A stretch of 64,000 nt of DNA from Scolanthus callimorphus (lineage: Eukaryota > Cnidaria > Anthozoa > Actiniaria > Edwardsiidae). The notes beneath the pieces are model-generated. The model did no database searches. It saw only the letters and a program-made list of their open reading frames with translations, and was not told the origin of the DNA. Shown here piece by piece: positions 1 through 13,400 of this stretch (the first letter of the stretch is position 1; every line of letters starts with the position of its first letter). Where the stretch lies: positions 1,922,001-1,986,000 of the forward strand of contig CM066919.1 in assembly GCA_033964015.1 (NCBI GenBank). Reading direction: 5' to 3'. The translations under genes were made by a program, and so were the position numbers.

Positions 1-390
1 TCTCCAAAGTTCAAGTTCACCCAGTTATCCTCGTCGTCTAGATAGCGCAATCTAATGGTTTGCTCGTTGAGATAGCTCAATGTCGTGCAACGTGTTGTGA
101 TGTCTTCCACTAAATCCTTAAAAGAGTAATTTCCTGACGTTATTGAACAACTTTGAACCATAAATGTAAGCCACTTCCCTTCTACGTATTCCACTTTTAC
201 TTGAAACTCCATACTCGCTTGTTCTAACTAAAAATCGCCCAGTTCGCAAAATGGGGGATTGATACTTTTCGCGCGTTTGTTGCCTATTGGATACCGCCGG
301 CGTTGCCAATGGAAACATCAAAGTTTTGACATCATAACGCGACATCCAAACCTGAGCCGCGTCACGCTCAACTGAGAAGCGTAGTATCAA

Positions 391-1115
391 ACCACATGGA
401 AGATTTGATGCACGTGTTGTATCAAACCACATTGATCATCCGATGCATGCATGCACGTGTTGTATCAAACCACATGGATCATCTGATGCATGCATGCAAG
501 TGTTGTATCGAACCACATGGAAGATTTGATGCACGTGTTGTATCAAACCACATGGAAGATTTGATGCACGTGTTGTATCAAACCACATGGAAGATTTGAT
601 GCATGCATGCAAGTGTTGTATCAAACCACATGGAACATCTGATGCATTCATGCACTGTGTTATATCAAACCACATGGAACATCTGATGCATGCATGCAAG
701 TGTTGTATCAAACCACATGGAACATCTGATGCATGCATGCAAGTGTTATATCAAACCACATGGAACATCTGATGCATGCATGCAAGTGTTATATCAAACC
801 ACATGGAACATCTGATGCATGCATGCAAGTGTTATATCAAACCACATGGAAGATTTGATGCACGTGTTGTATCAAACCACATGGAACATCTGATGCATGC
901 ATGCAAGTGTTATATCAAACCACATGGAACATCTGATGCATGCATGCAAGTGTTATATCAAACCAAATGGAACATCTGATGCATGCATGCAAGTGTTATA
1001 TCAAACCACATGGAAGATTTGATGCACGTGTTGTATCAAACCACATGGAACATCTGATGCATGCATGCAAGTGTTGTATCAAACCACATGGACTATCTGA
1101 TGTATGCATGTACGT
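391..1115. repeat. Minisatellite, mixed 35/43-bp units
   Basis: About 18 tandem units share the core TATCAAACCACATGGA followed by GATGCA. Units come in two lengths: a 43-bp form carrying an extra ATGCATGC and a 35-bp form going straight to CACGTG. The long form dominates the right half and long and short units are interspersed. Open frames across it are repeat translations, not genes. Confidence 0.93.
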
Positions 1116-1226
1116 GTGTATCTCCAGGGGGTGACTCCCATATCAACCGGGCAGGGGTGCTCGTCGGACAAACGACAAAAGACCCCTAACAGATACCAAT
1201 CAGGGTGTAGTTTACTAGTATTTTAA

Positions 1227-2962
1227 GGAGGCTGCCTACAATTTTTCTGCACTCCACCACCAAACTTTGTTTGCCTGCTGTTCAAGTACAGAAACTTGTA
1301 CCGGTCTGAGCTTTCACATGGTTACCCTGGAGGGTTTGATCTTAATTGTAATGTGTATTTTGTTGTGATCGGAGTTGCTATAGCAACGTAATAACCACAC
1401 CCTTGTTAATTATTAGGGGCCACTAGACACGTTACTCGATCTAAACTTTTAAAATGACACCCCTCGCACTAATCCACGAGTAGCAGCCAATAATCCCAGC
1501 AAGTTTGGAGATAAATTCATTGGGCCGATTTTATGTTATTCGAGAGCCCGTTTTTAAAGCTCCAAAATGTCAAAATTATTATGCCGCAAAGACTTCCTGT
1601 AAAAAGAATGCCTGATATTTGCGTAATTAGAAGATCCTTGCCGCCCAAATTATCTACAAACCCAATGCAATGTGCCAGCCTAATTTGCCTTCTTAGAATG
1701 CTTTCGATTTTGTTTGGCATGTGTTCAAGTATCGAGAAGTAAACTGCAAAAGTTGAGAAATTTTGGCCAGAATTCTAAATCTTGCGTTTTTCCCATCTGA
1801 CAAAAATCCCATATGTCAATTCTTTTGCAACTTCCGTAAATTATTATTGTATATATACCAAAGATATCACCAATTGAAGTATTTTAAGGCACCGAGAAAA
1901 AATTCCAAACTTAATTACTCTTTCGGTTTGCTTGTCCCGGTTTTTGATTGTACTTTGTTTTGCCTGTTGTAGCTTTCATGTAGATTTTTCTGTAGCGAAC
2001 GCGATCCAGCGTGTTGTAGTTTTTGCGGCCATAGAATGCAGATTTATTTGACTTTCAAAGTTTTGCAAACAAGGTCACGCAATGAACAATACCAAAACAT
2101 AGAATTTCATTTTTCGCACCATAGTGGTATCTTCATTGAGCCGTAGATGCAGTGGTCGATTCCCATGTTGGAATGTGGCTCGCTTTAGGGAAAACCGACA
2201 TGAAAGCTATAACAGGCGAAAACAAAGTACAATGACAAAAACGGGTCAAGCAAACCGAAGGTAATGAAGTTTGGAATTTTTTCTCGGTGCCTTAAAATAC
2301 CTCAAGGAACTCAAGACTTGGTCTTATCTTGGTATATATTCAATAATAATTTCCAGAAGTTGCAAAATAATTTACATATGGGATTTTTGTCAGAGGAGAA
2401 AAACGTATGATTAAGAATTCTGGCCAACATTTCTCAACTTTTGCAGTTTACTTGTCGATACTTGAACACATGCCAGACAAAATCGAAAGCATTCTAAGAA
2501 GGGAAATTTGGCTGACATATTGCATTGGGTTTGTAGATAATTCGGACGGCAAGGATCTTCTTATTACGCAAATATCAGCCATTCTTTTTACAGGAAATCT
2601 TGGCGGCATAATAATTCTGACATTTTGCAGCTTTAAAAATGTCCTCTCGAATAACATAAAATCGGCCCAATGAATTCTCTCCAAACTTGCAGGGATTATT
2701 GTCTTCTACTCAGGGATTAGTGCGAGGGGTGTCATTTTAAAAGTTTAGATCGAGCAACGCGTCTACTGGCCCCTAATAATAAACAAGGGTGTGGTTATTA
2801 CGTTGCTATAGCAACTCCGATCACAACAAAATATAAATTACAATAAAGTTCAAACCCTCCAGGGTAACCATGTGAAAGCTCAGACTGGTACAAGTTTGTG
2901 TACTTGAACAGCAGGCAACAAAGTTTGGTGGTCGAGGGCAAAAAAAATTGTAGGCAGCCTCC
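1227..2962. mobile_element. Long foldback element flanked by TTAA
   Basis: Two arms of roughly 760 bp (about 1227-1987 and 2205-2962) are inverted copies of each other around a 217-bp spacer. Both outer ends read TTAA then GGAGGCTGCCTACA, with TTAA at 1223-1226 and 2963-2966. TTAA target duplications are typical of piggyBac, Kolobok and Sola3 transposons, so this is probably a non-autonomous relative of one of them. ORFs inside (for example 2407-2673 and 1517-1720) are mirror images across the arms and have no recognisable domain. Confidence 0.85.
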
Positions 2963-2970
2963 TTAATCCC

Positions 2971-3237
2971 TAAAGCCGGCTTTTCACTAGTGAAATAAGC
3001 GGAAACAGAGAAGGGGACGGAGACGTAAGAGCTTACGTTCGTGTGAAAATCGACCTGACGGTAGCGACATAAGCGTAAGCGGAGACGTAAGAAAAAGGAA
3101 ACCTTCCGTTCTGCTTCCTTCACGCTTCCGTCTCTTTCTCCGTCTCCGTTCTTTGATTTTCACACGAACGCAAGCGTCCTTACGTCACTGTCTCCTTCTC
3201 CATCTCCGTTTACTTCACTAGTGAGAAGCTGGCTTTA
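2971..3237. mobile_element. Palindromic MITE, about 267 bp
   Basis: Terminal inverted repeat TAAAGCCGGCTTTTCACTAG at the left pairs with a two-mismatch copy ending GGCTTTA at the right. An inner pair around TTCGTGTGAAAATC extends the dyad, so nearly the whole element can fold. It abuts the TTAA foldback element on its left. Confidence 0.7.
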
Positions 3238-3420
3238 AAGATACCATTTTAACACTCACACAAATCTTGTTTATCCATTACTTTATTACTTGCAGTAAAA
3301 GCAATTCATCAAATGCATTCTTCTTTGTTGTCCTCTGCGCGGCCTATATTGTCGCGCACACAAACACCCTAAAATATACAATTTTCTAAGGACACTTCAA
3401 ACACGCATTTGAACCCTTAA

Positions 3421-3646
3421 AGAGCCTGTGCCAGCCACCATTTTGTCAGCATAGCAATATACCAAATCGGAGAAAGCATCCATTTCCATCGGCTGATTGA
3501 GAGAATATAGAGCAGTTTTCACGATTGAATTTGGTTAATCAAATCTGAAACTTTGTTTTTAGATGTTTATTAAGATATTTCTACACGTAGTTCATCTTCT
3601 AAAATCGAGCGAATACAATAACAAAGGAGTGGCTGACACAGGCTCT
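3421..3646. mobile_element. TTAA-flanked MITE, 226 bp
   Basis: Ends are AGAGCCTGTGCCAGCCAC and its inverted copy GTGGCTGACACAGGCTCT, one mismatch. TTAA lies immediately outside both ends (3417-3420 and 3647-3650). The interior shows no credible coding potential. It shares the TTAA target with the elements at 1227 and 5853 but not their terminal sequence. Confidence 0.75.
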
Positions 3647-3834
3647 TTAAAAGATACAACAAGCACCACCGCCCGGCTGAGGAGTCCCTCCCCAGGTTGT
3701 ATCGCCTTAACTTACTTTTTCTCTTGGTTTAGCAAAGTCACACTTGACTCATCTACAACAAGCTCCACTTGCTGAATTGATAAAAACAGCAATAATTTAT
3801 TTGCTATATTATTCTGTGCAACATATTCTAACTT

Positions 3835-4035
3835 TAACAAATTATTTAACAAATAGATCTTGTTTTGCGTGCGTGTGTACTGTAATAGATACACAGATGA
3901 CAGAATGTCATGAACAAAAACGTATGCAATAAGATGCAGTCAAGTTGCGTGACTGTTGTTCATGACATTCTGTGACGTCTTCTGTGTGTCTATTACAGTA
4001 CATACGCACAAAAAATGAGATCTATTTGTTTTATA
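3835..4035. mobile_element. Inverted-repeat MITE (TAATAGATACACAG type)
   Basis: Two arms of about 75-85 bp surround a short centre: ACAAATAGATC, then GTACTGTAATAGATACACAG and AGAATGTCATGAAC, mirrored at 3957-4035. A related, partly deleted copy lies at about 31990-32125, so this is a dispersed family. Confidence 0.7.
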
Positions 4036-4480
4036 CAACAACAAACAGAGATTTTTGTCAACTGTGTATGTGTACTCTTATAGCAACATGGCTCTCGACC
4101 AATCAGAGTGCGCGATTTACTAGTGTTGTTGTATAATAGTTTCTTAAAACGATTTACTCTACGAAGCTCTAACATCAAACAGAAGCTTGTTCCAAACTCT
4201 TAGTTAGATAGTATTTTCATTTTTATTGTATAGTAGTTATATTGCATTTTCCTTTTCCTATTTATATATTTTTTCCTTTTTTCTGGGTGCAGCTACAGAG
4301 CTACAGAGGAGTGCAGCTACAGAGGTCAGCCTGAAGGTCTTGAAGGTTTCCAGTCTAAAATGAAGTAACACTTAGTAACCAAAACCATTATCCAGATGGC
4401 AGACAAAAATATCTCAATCAATACCAAAATGGAATGGTTGTTGGTTGACACAGAATTGTGAAAAATGCAGTAAATGATAC

Positions 4481-7400
4481 CTTAGGAATTTTGACAACTT
4501 TGCCCATATTGTATTTCCTGTTAAGGCACTTGATTTTTCTTCTGCATCTAAAGAGTCCTCTGAAGTTACTTCACCTAAACATAAGGTGCAACCACAATGG
4601 TTACAATACAATGTAACCAATTCGTGATAATAACAGAAATTTAATAAACAAATCATTTCCTAACTACCTTCAAATTGAGGTGTGTCTGTACTTTGCAAAG
4701 AAACATTGTTTATTAAAAGAGCTGAAAGAGACAAGGTTGCTGTAAGATGTCATTACATTTAATGGTCAGACAAACAGATACAAATTATACTATCAATTAC
4801 CATCACTTAGAAGAACACCAAGAGATTTTAATCGTACTTGTAGAATCTGTAATGGACAAGAGGGCAATAACTTATGACAGAATGATAAAACTCCAAGATT
4901 AAATGAAACATGGACTATACACTTACAGCTAAACTCAGAGTGTCAAACAGTTCTATGTTGGCCTCCACATCAACAGACACAGACAACTCTGCTAGATGCT
5001 CCACATCTTCAATACTTCTACTGTCAATCTGTCATTGTACAGAGGGGCATAATTACTTGTTAAAGTATCCCACAAGTCATTCTCAGGACAACTCAACCCC
5101 AAACAATGGACTTTGCACAATAGTCCAGTAATTCAAATTCTCTAGGCATCAGCACCGCATAAATACAGTGTGAGCCTCACTTTGAAGTTGAGAAAGTTGC
5201 AAATACCAACAAGAAACTGATAAAGCTTGAATGGAGACAATAGACAAAGTTGTGGAAGCTTTCAGACTCATTGGTATTCAGAACTTTCTCAACTTCAAAC
5301 TGAGGCTCCAACTGTATTTATGTGCCGCTGATGCCTATTCACCTGTAAAACAGAGAATTCGAAACTGGACTATTATTCCTTGCCAGAAGCCCATACAATG
5401 TGGGTCATTCTGAAAACAACTAAACTGCAAGCAACAGACATCAGACTTGGTCATGCATAAAACATGAACTGATCTTAGTGATTTGATACTGCAATCTTGT
5501 GACGTAAACAACCAGCACAAAATTCATAGCAAAACTTAACTGAATTACTTTGAAAAACAATTTTCCAGCAGGTGACTGAGCATAACATCTCTAATATGAT
5601 ATTCTCTAAAGAAATTGTAAAATCTTGCTAAATAGTATAATTCATGCTATTTTGTAATTTAAAGCTATTTTATTTTATAAATCAATTAATTTCTACCAAT
5701 TTATTTTTTGGAAGGCAAGTCGCTTTGTTGTGATACAGTACCTTACAAAATTACTTCTTGAATGTGAGCAACAAACCATTGCAACAAACATTTGTGACTA
5801 AACTGAGCTCATGTTTTTTGGCTAAATCTGATTCATCCATGATCCACCTTAAGGTTGCTGAGAACCTTCGCGCACCTCCTTGGAAAAAAAATCATACAAC
5901 TTCTTAGTTTAACCAAAACATGTCAACCTATATATCGTTGAAAAGCTTATAGAATCTACTAGCGGGCTATGGCAAAAATAAATCATTTTTTAACAAATAT
6001 AATTTTTTAAAGGTTTTATTAAAAATGTGGGAGTGACACTTTCAAGAGCTACCCCTGCAGAACTGCTTGACCTTGACTCCCAAGTAACACATTGTTTTAA
6101 TCCTTAAAGGTGTTTCTCAAAAACCGTGTCTGCGTTTTTTAAAAATTTAACAAATTCATAACTTTTGAACTAAACAAAATTTTAAAAAACGCAGACATGG
6201 TTTAAACAATGTGTTTCTTGGGAGTCAGGTCAAGCAGTTCTTCAGCGATAGCTCTTGAAAATGTCACACTCAAATTTTTTATAATATCTTCAAAAAAATT
6301 ATATTTATTAAAAAGTTCTTTTTTCTATAGCCCGCTAGTCCATTCTATAAGCTTTCCAACGATATATAGGTTGACATGTTTTTGTTAAACTTAAGGACGA
6401 GTATGATTTTTTTTCTGAGGATGTGCACAAAGGTTCTCAGTAACCTTAAGAGTCTGCACATTCTACTAACCTCACTGTACTGAGTGATCACCTTGCAACC
6501 TGAAACAACTGTTTGTAGTCTGTGAAAGACAAGAGGGCACTGAAGTTTGTTTGTACAGCTTTATACAGATATTGGGGGAAAGAATGGACTACAAAATGGA
6601 AAATGTCCTGTGAAGTGAGAACTTCCATGTAGCAGATCTATGCTTTCAACTCCAGAGATTGATTAACCACAGGCACAGGTTCCTAGCATAGCAACAAATA
6701 TGCAAACAGTGATGAAATAGGTAAACACATCCTTGATGATTTCATTAATAAATACTAATCTAGATTTTATTTTAGATAAGAACAAACCTTTTCCCAGCTG
6801 GATTAGCAAAAACCTCCAGCCCATCCTGCAGCTTGCAATGGACCAGTCTATTTTCCAGTAAGAGTGATACTTCTAAATCAGACACAAATATGCCAACATA
6901 CTGAAAGATCAAATTATAGTGTATATCCACTTTAACTACATGTATTAACAAAGAAGTTGCAATGCAGGGCTGTATAGAAGCACATACTTCCCTCAATGTT
7001 GAGTGGTAAATGATTCAATTGGAGCATGTATTCCCCGGTGAGGGGGAACCCCCCAGGGGATACTTAAAGGTTAAAATGGTAGGGATGACTGTCGAAAGCC
7101 CGAATCTTAACCCTAAAAAATACCTGTCAGAAAAAATTTCCACCCTAAAAAATACTCCTCCGTCCTTTTAAAAATACCATTTTGGCTAAAAAACCTTAAA
7201 AAATACCGGATTTTCTTCGGCATATCGTTTTTGTCCAAAGAACCCCTAAACATAGTGGATCGCCAATTTTAACCCCTAAAATATATGATGGTCATACCTT
7301 ACCTTACCTCACCTCTAACACGCTCTGTTGCGCATAAGGCCTCAACACTACTTCGCCATCTGGCCCTGTCCTTAGCAAGGACTACACCCTTTCCCACGAC

Positions 7401-10400
7401 CTCCAGCCTGCTCCATCCCTTTTTTTTCTACTGTTCTACGCCAGGTTGTTTTTGGCCTCCCAACTTTTCTTCTTCCTTCTGGTTTCCATGTCCGTGCTGT
7501 CATGCAGTGATGGTGCCTCTGCATCCTTAGTACATGCCCTAACCATCTCCACCGTCTTCTTTTAACTACAGTGCTAATCCTTTCACATCCACAATGCTCA
7601 TTTAATTCATCTATCCATATAATGTACTGCCAAAAAATACCCATGATCCTCTTGAGGCATTGATACTGGAACGAATCCAACTTTTCATTGTCCGATACAT
7701 TAACTTTCCACGTTTCACAACCATACAGTAACACAGGTTTGACTAATGTGTCATAGAGTACAATCTTAATCCTCTTGCTGTACAATTTAGAGCTCCAAAT
7801 CTTCTTCAGCCTACCAAATGTTGACTTCGCCTTTCCTAATCTGTTCTGCATATCCTTATCTGCTCCACCCTTGTCGCTGACTGTTGCACCAATATACACA
7901 AAGTCCCTAACTTCCTTTATTTCCTCGCCGCTCCTAAACTTGATCGTGTCTTTCCCTTTGCAGTTGATCTTCAGGATTTCGGTTTTCTTCTTATTGATCC
8001 TTAGGCCGACTCTGTTGCTGTGTCTGCTAGCCTATCTGTTTTCCTCTGCATCTGGTTAGTTGTTGTAGAGATTAGAGCTATATCATCAGCGAAATCGAGG
8101 TCTTCGAGCTGATCTGTCATCTTCCATCTGATCCCCGTGTTGTTTTTCTTTGTTGTTCGCTGCATAACCCAGTTGATAGCCAAGAAAAACAGAAATCCAG
8201 ACATGACACAGCCCGGCTTCACACCAGTGTTTACCTTGAACCACTGAGAAGTCTGCCCATTATCGAGTACGGCACATTCTGATCCATCGTAGAGTAGTTT
8301 AACAATCCTAATAATTTTCTCTGGGATGCCATATGATCTCATTATCCCCCAAAGACTAGCTCTGTGAAGCGAATCAAACGCCTTTTTCAAAGTCAATGAA
8401 GTTCACTATAAGGGGAGCTTACCATTCGCACGCCTGCTCGATAATGTTACACGCAAAATAAAGACTTGCTCAGTAGTATTTCTCCCTTCGAGGAATCCAG
8501 CTTGTTCTGGTCTTAACTTGATACCTGTACCTTCTTTCATTTGCCTGATGATTATCTTGCCAAGCACTTTGCTGGCAATTATAAGAAGCGTAATGCCTCT
8601 CTCACGGTGGAATTTTTTTCTGATCAGGTATTTTTAGGGTGGAAATTTGGGCTTCAAGACAGTCATCCCCTACCATTTTTACCTTCAAGGAACCACTAGA
8701 CAAAGCATAGTTAGTTACTAACTATGGACAAAGGGGGGAGGCATCTACACATATGCTGACAAATACTGACCTGACAAACTTTTGTAACAAAAGATGATAT
8801 CTTCTCTTTGTGTGATGACACTGAAATAATAAACAAAGAATTTATGGGAGGAAGCTGCTAAACATTGTGATTACTTTAAAGTAAGTATAAAAAGCCCATG
8901 AGTACAGGGATGACAACCCTTGGACTGCGAAATCAGGAACAAATCTTGAGATTTTCTTGTTTCCCAAAAATATCCATACCCCCCCCCCCCCCCCCCCCCC
9001 AACGGAAGGGATTGGAATTCCAGAGGAGTGGAGGGGTCAAAGGCCTAGGAATTTCCAGAGGGGTGGGGGTTAACGACGGGTAAAAATTGTCCAGATGGTT
9101 ACCTGCAAACCGCATTTCTGGTACCGAGTCGAAAACGCTAAGTTTTGTGTGAATGGTTTTGTTTTTTTGCTGAAAAGACGTTCACACTTTCTACAATTAA
9201 TTAATCCCCTTTCCAAAAACAATGAAATTTAGTAAAATTAACTTCTTGTTTTGTCATTTGAGAATCCCTCTGTTCTGTAGCGAAATTGCTAGGGAGCGTT
9301 CATAATTTATCTAGAGGGGGGGCTATGATGATTTTAAGGGGGGCCTCTGTTTCACCCTAATATGATTTAGGGGGGGGGGGGCATGGAAAATTTCCAACAA
9401 AAATAACATCAAGCATAGGGGGGGCCAACCATTTTTTCCCGAAAAAAATTATACGAAAATATAGTAAAAAACCCGCGTATTAAGAACCTGTTAGGCTAAA
9501 ATTTTCATTTTAAGCCCCCTCGACATAAGGATTAAGGCTAAATTTTAGGTTCTTATCAGTAGGTAGAAACTCCTGAATTGAAAGATTATCATCTGGTTAT
9601 ATCTAAAAGTAACTGGACATTCATTGTTTTCTTTCTTTCATGCTTAAGTACTGTGTTGGTTTTAAAACAATCAAAAAAATTATTTGAGTGTTTATTTGAA
9701 ACTATACGAACCTATTTTAAGATTTAAGATAAATAGATAAGATTAATAGCAATCTTCAGGATCAGTAACTATCACAAGACTTTCATATGGTGGGTTTGAC
9801 ATGTATATGTGCTGTGGGGGTGGGGGGGGGGGGCTATGGGGGGGGGCTTTGATTAATTGACATCTCTTGAGGGGGGTCAGGAAAAAAACCCTGAGATCAT
9901 CAGGGGGGGCTTCAAAAAATGAAAAGAAAAAAATTAGGAAATCATCATAGGCCCCCCTCTAGATAAATTATGAATGCTCCCCTAGAATACTCTGTGCAAA
10001 ATTTGTTGAAGAGACGAACAGTCGTTCCAAAAAAATAGTTATTTGCTTCTAAAGAAGCTGTGATTTGGCTTTCTTGTCCCAAGTCTCAAGTATTACAGAA
10101 ATGTATTTCCTTGTCAGTAGTCTAGAATATCAAAGAGAAACTCTGAATATCAAAGAAAAATTCTGGTCAAAGAATTAATGTTACGCTAGCGATGCGCGTC
10201 CCCAGCTGAGCGACAAAACATTCAGAAACCAATCAGGCATGACATTTCACACGATCATGTTCACCAAGGGAATAATAACAACTGAATGGCTTCCCTAGAT
10301 TTTGTGCACCCATTAATCCTTGCTTTATTCAAAACAAATCTTTTTTGTCAATCTATTTTTATTGTTATTTTTTGTAAAACGAGACCATTGTTTTCTGTCA

Positions 10401-13400
10401 AAAGTGGTTTGTGAGTTGCTGTTTGTTGTATGCGTGAAATTATGAGAATGCATAACGTGGCGTCTTGCCAGTTCATCTTTTTTGACAAGAACGCAATATT
10501 TACACAAATAGCAATTCTCTTTTAAACTCCTAATTACAAACGTTGAAAGCATTTTTTCGCCCTGTTCGCAATTTGTGAATGCTTAAAGTACGGCTAGAAA
10601 ATATTGTTACACCTATTCGGAGAGCGCTTTTTCAATTATACTCCATATACCCCATATTCAGTCGATTTTCGATGTTTTTTCCGACATCGAAATTTCCAGA
10701 GGGGGTGGGGGGTAAAAATTTTACGTGCGGAAATTTCAGAGGGTGGGGGGTAACAACCAGGCACCAAAATCGGAAATTCCAGAGGGGTGGGGTTGGGGGG
10801 AGGGGGGGGGGGGCATTTCTGGACACCCTTTCGTGGGGGGGTATGGATATTTTTTGGAAACACACAATGAAAAAGAAAGGTTATTATTAGGAAAAATTTC
10901 CAAGAGGTAAAATTAGAAGAATTTGCAAGTACTTTTTATTATATAAACACCAATGAAATACCGGGTGATCTCCCGCGCGAAAACTTGATATCTTCACACG
11001 TGAAAATAACATGTTATTTTCACATGTGAAAATATCACACTTGCCTTTGCTCAATGCTCGATTTTTAAATAAAATTTGAATTTGGTATTTCATTGATGTT
11101 TCTATAATAAACAGAACATTACATGACCGCTTGGAGATACGAATTTTATCTTCTCGTGTTAAAAATTTATCTCACTCGTTCGCTGCGCTCACTCGTGAGA
11201 TAAATTTTCAACACTCGAAGATAAAATTCGTATCTTCGCGCGGCCATGTAATATCCTCTATATAATCAGCCTTATAGGTTTTGTTCAGAATTGGTGTTAT
11301 CACTTTCAGATTGTTTTCAGTACAGTCATACGGAATGCACTTTTTTTCTAACCAATAAAATCATTGTTTTTTTTAAAGAATTAAAGAAAAAAAAACAAAA
11401 TATCTAAAAACAAAATAGCTACATGACTAATATTGCTGTATGTTATTTTGAATGTATCCTGTATTTCAATCTGCAAACCAACTTTGTCTACTCACAGAGT
11501 GAGTTGCCAGACTTTGGAGTAGATTTCTTCGTGGAATGATGGACATCACCATGTCTGGGTTCTAAGGTAACTGATATACCACTAAGAAGTACTGAGAAAA
11601 GCTTCCTGGAAGTAAGATTAAAACTGCTATTACATGTACATGTAACAATACAATCAATGGTTTGATGCCCTTAAGGCTAAGGTGGCAATGCTACCTTTTA
11701 CATTTTTCAAGTCAGAGCATGATTGTGATTGCAAAATACCCTCATTAGAGACATGATGTTTCAGTCTTCAGGTAGTAATAATTTTTATTTCCATGGATAA
11801 AAACATGGTCCAACCCTAAGCACATGGACCAGAACTTCCACCTTTTTTCAGAATGGCTCTTGTGAGCTTGGTTGACAATTTTTTGTTGGTTAATGGTTGA
11901 CTACATGTATGTGTTAGGGGTTATTGTGTGTTTCCAAAAATATCCATACTCCCCCCACGGAAGGGTGTTGAGAAATGACCCCCCCCCCCACCCCTCTGGA
12001 ATTTCCGAAGAAAAATACAGTATTTGTATGGAAAAGATCAGGTAAATTGACCCCCCCCCCCCACCCCTCCAGAATTTCCAATCCCTTCCGTAGGGGGGTA
12101 TGGATATTTTTTGGAAACACACATTAGGTATATATCAGTTTCTTACTTAGAATTATTTGGAAATGTCCATTTTGGCTGTAGAGAAATCCTGTCGATCCTC
12201 TGAAAAGAAAATGACATTTAAATAAATTAGAGCTGAAAATAACCTTCCCACCACCATCATCATTATGATGGCATCCTTCTGGTTCTGATTAGTGTAGTGC
12301 ATGAGAGAGATAGGCCCTAGGTGTAATGTCCTAATTTGAGGAGGTCTGAAGGTTTAACCATTAATTTGTAGATGCTAGAGCAAAGACAGGGCATTAACGC
12401 AGCTACGCACAAAGACCTTGAGTGTTGGTCCAGCCAGGAGACAAACCCCCAACCTTCTGCAACTGAGAAATCCACCTGTGGTATTACCCTGGTTAACAAT
12501 CTCACCAGGAATTTATAAGATCTTACAGGATAATATAGGATCTAGATCTGTTGAGGATCTTATAAGGTCCTGTAGCTTGATTAGGATCCTAATGCAAATA
12601 CTGTAAAGCAGATAGACCATTGTTGTTTCCTGCATTTCTAAGTACTTTACCCTACCAGTATAACCTATTAAGAGACCTCTCCCAGAAGTGTAACAAAGAT
12701 CCAACAAGTGACATGAAAGTTGCTAATTAAGTACTTACTATGCATAACGTATTGTTCTTTATCTTGACCTTGATTCCATTAACGGATAGAAATCCAAAAT
12801 GACTGATGCAGAGATCAAGATGGAGTACATAATGAGCAACTAGCTCAATAATCCAAGCTGCGAAACCTGTCATAGTTAAAGATTGCAATAACAATCAGTA
12901 TTACTGGGACGCAACCCTTGGACTTGGAATTGTGAGGAAACCCTGAGATCACAGACAACATACACAGAGTATAATGAGAAAGTTCCAAGAAAGAAAACCA
13001 GGGAATTTTTTTCCCAGGAAACATGGTGAAAAATCTTGAGACTCTGCAGTAAAAATGGGAGAGTTAGCGTCCCTGGAATTAAAGGTGCTCTTGCTTGAGT
13101 ATTAAGTGTTGACGTGTAGGCTTTATTGACTTAAACACAAATCATATATTTTCACAGCAAAGCACTTGCACTTAGGACAAGAGTAAGAACATCAAAACAT
13201 TGCATTCTCAGTGCTCTTGTTTGTGTCTAGTGTGAGTCATATAAATGTAAATACAGGGAAACACTAGCCTGCGTAGCCGGCTCTGTTTGTTTTCGAGAGC
13301 AGTCATTTTCCGAAGCAGATTCCAGGCGCGCACGAAATTGAGGCGCCCTGGATACAACATCATTAGACTTGCACATGTGCTTGTTTTGTTTTGATTCCAA

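Noticed and set aside
396..1134. Several open frames through the 5' minisatellite
   Set aside because: They are translations of a 35/43-bp repeat and exist on both strands.
4275..4354. A tenth BLTP2 exon starting at 4354
   Set aside because: The acceptor and phase fit, but the translation does not track the family and runs into a low-complexity repeat (GTAGCTGCAC), so it is not annotated as coding.
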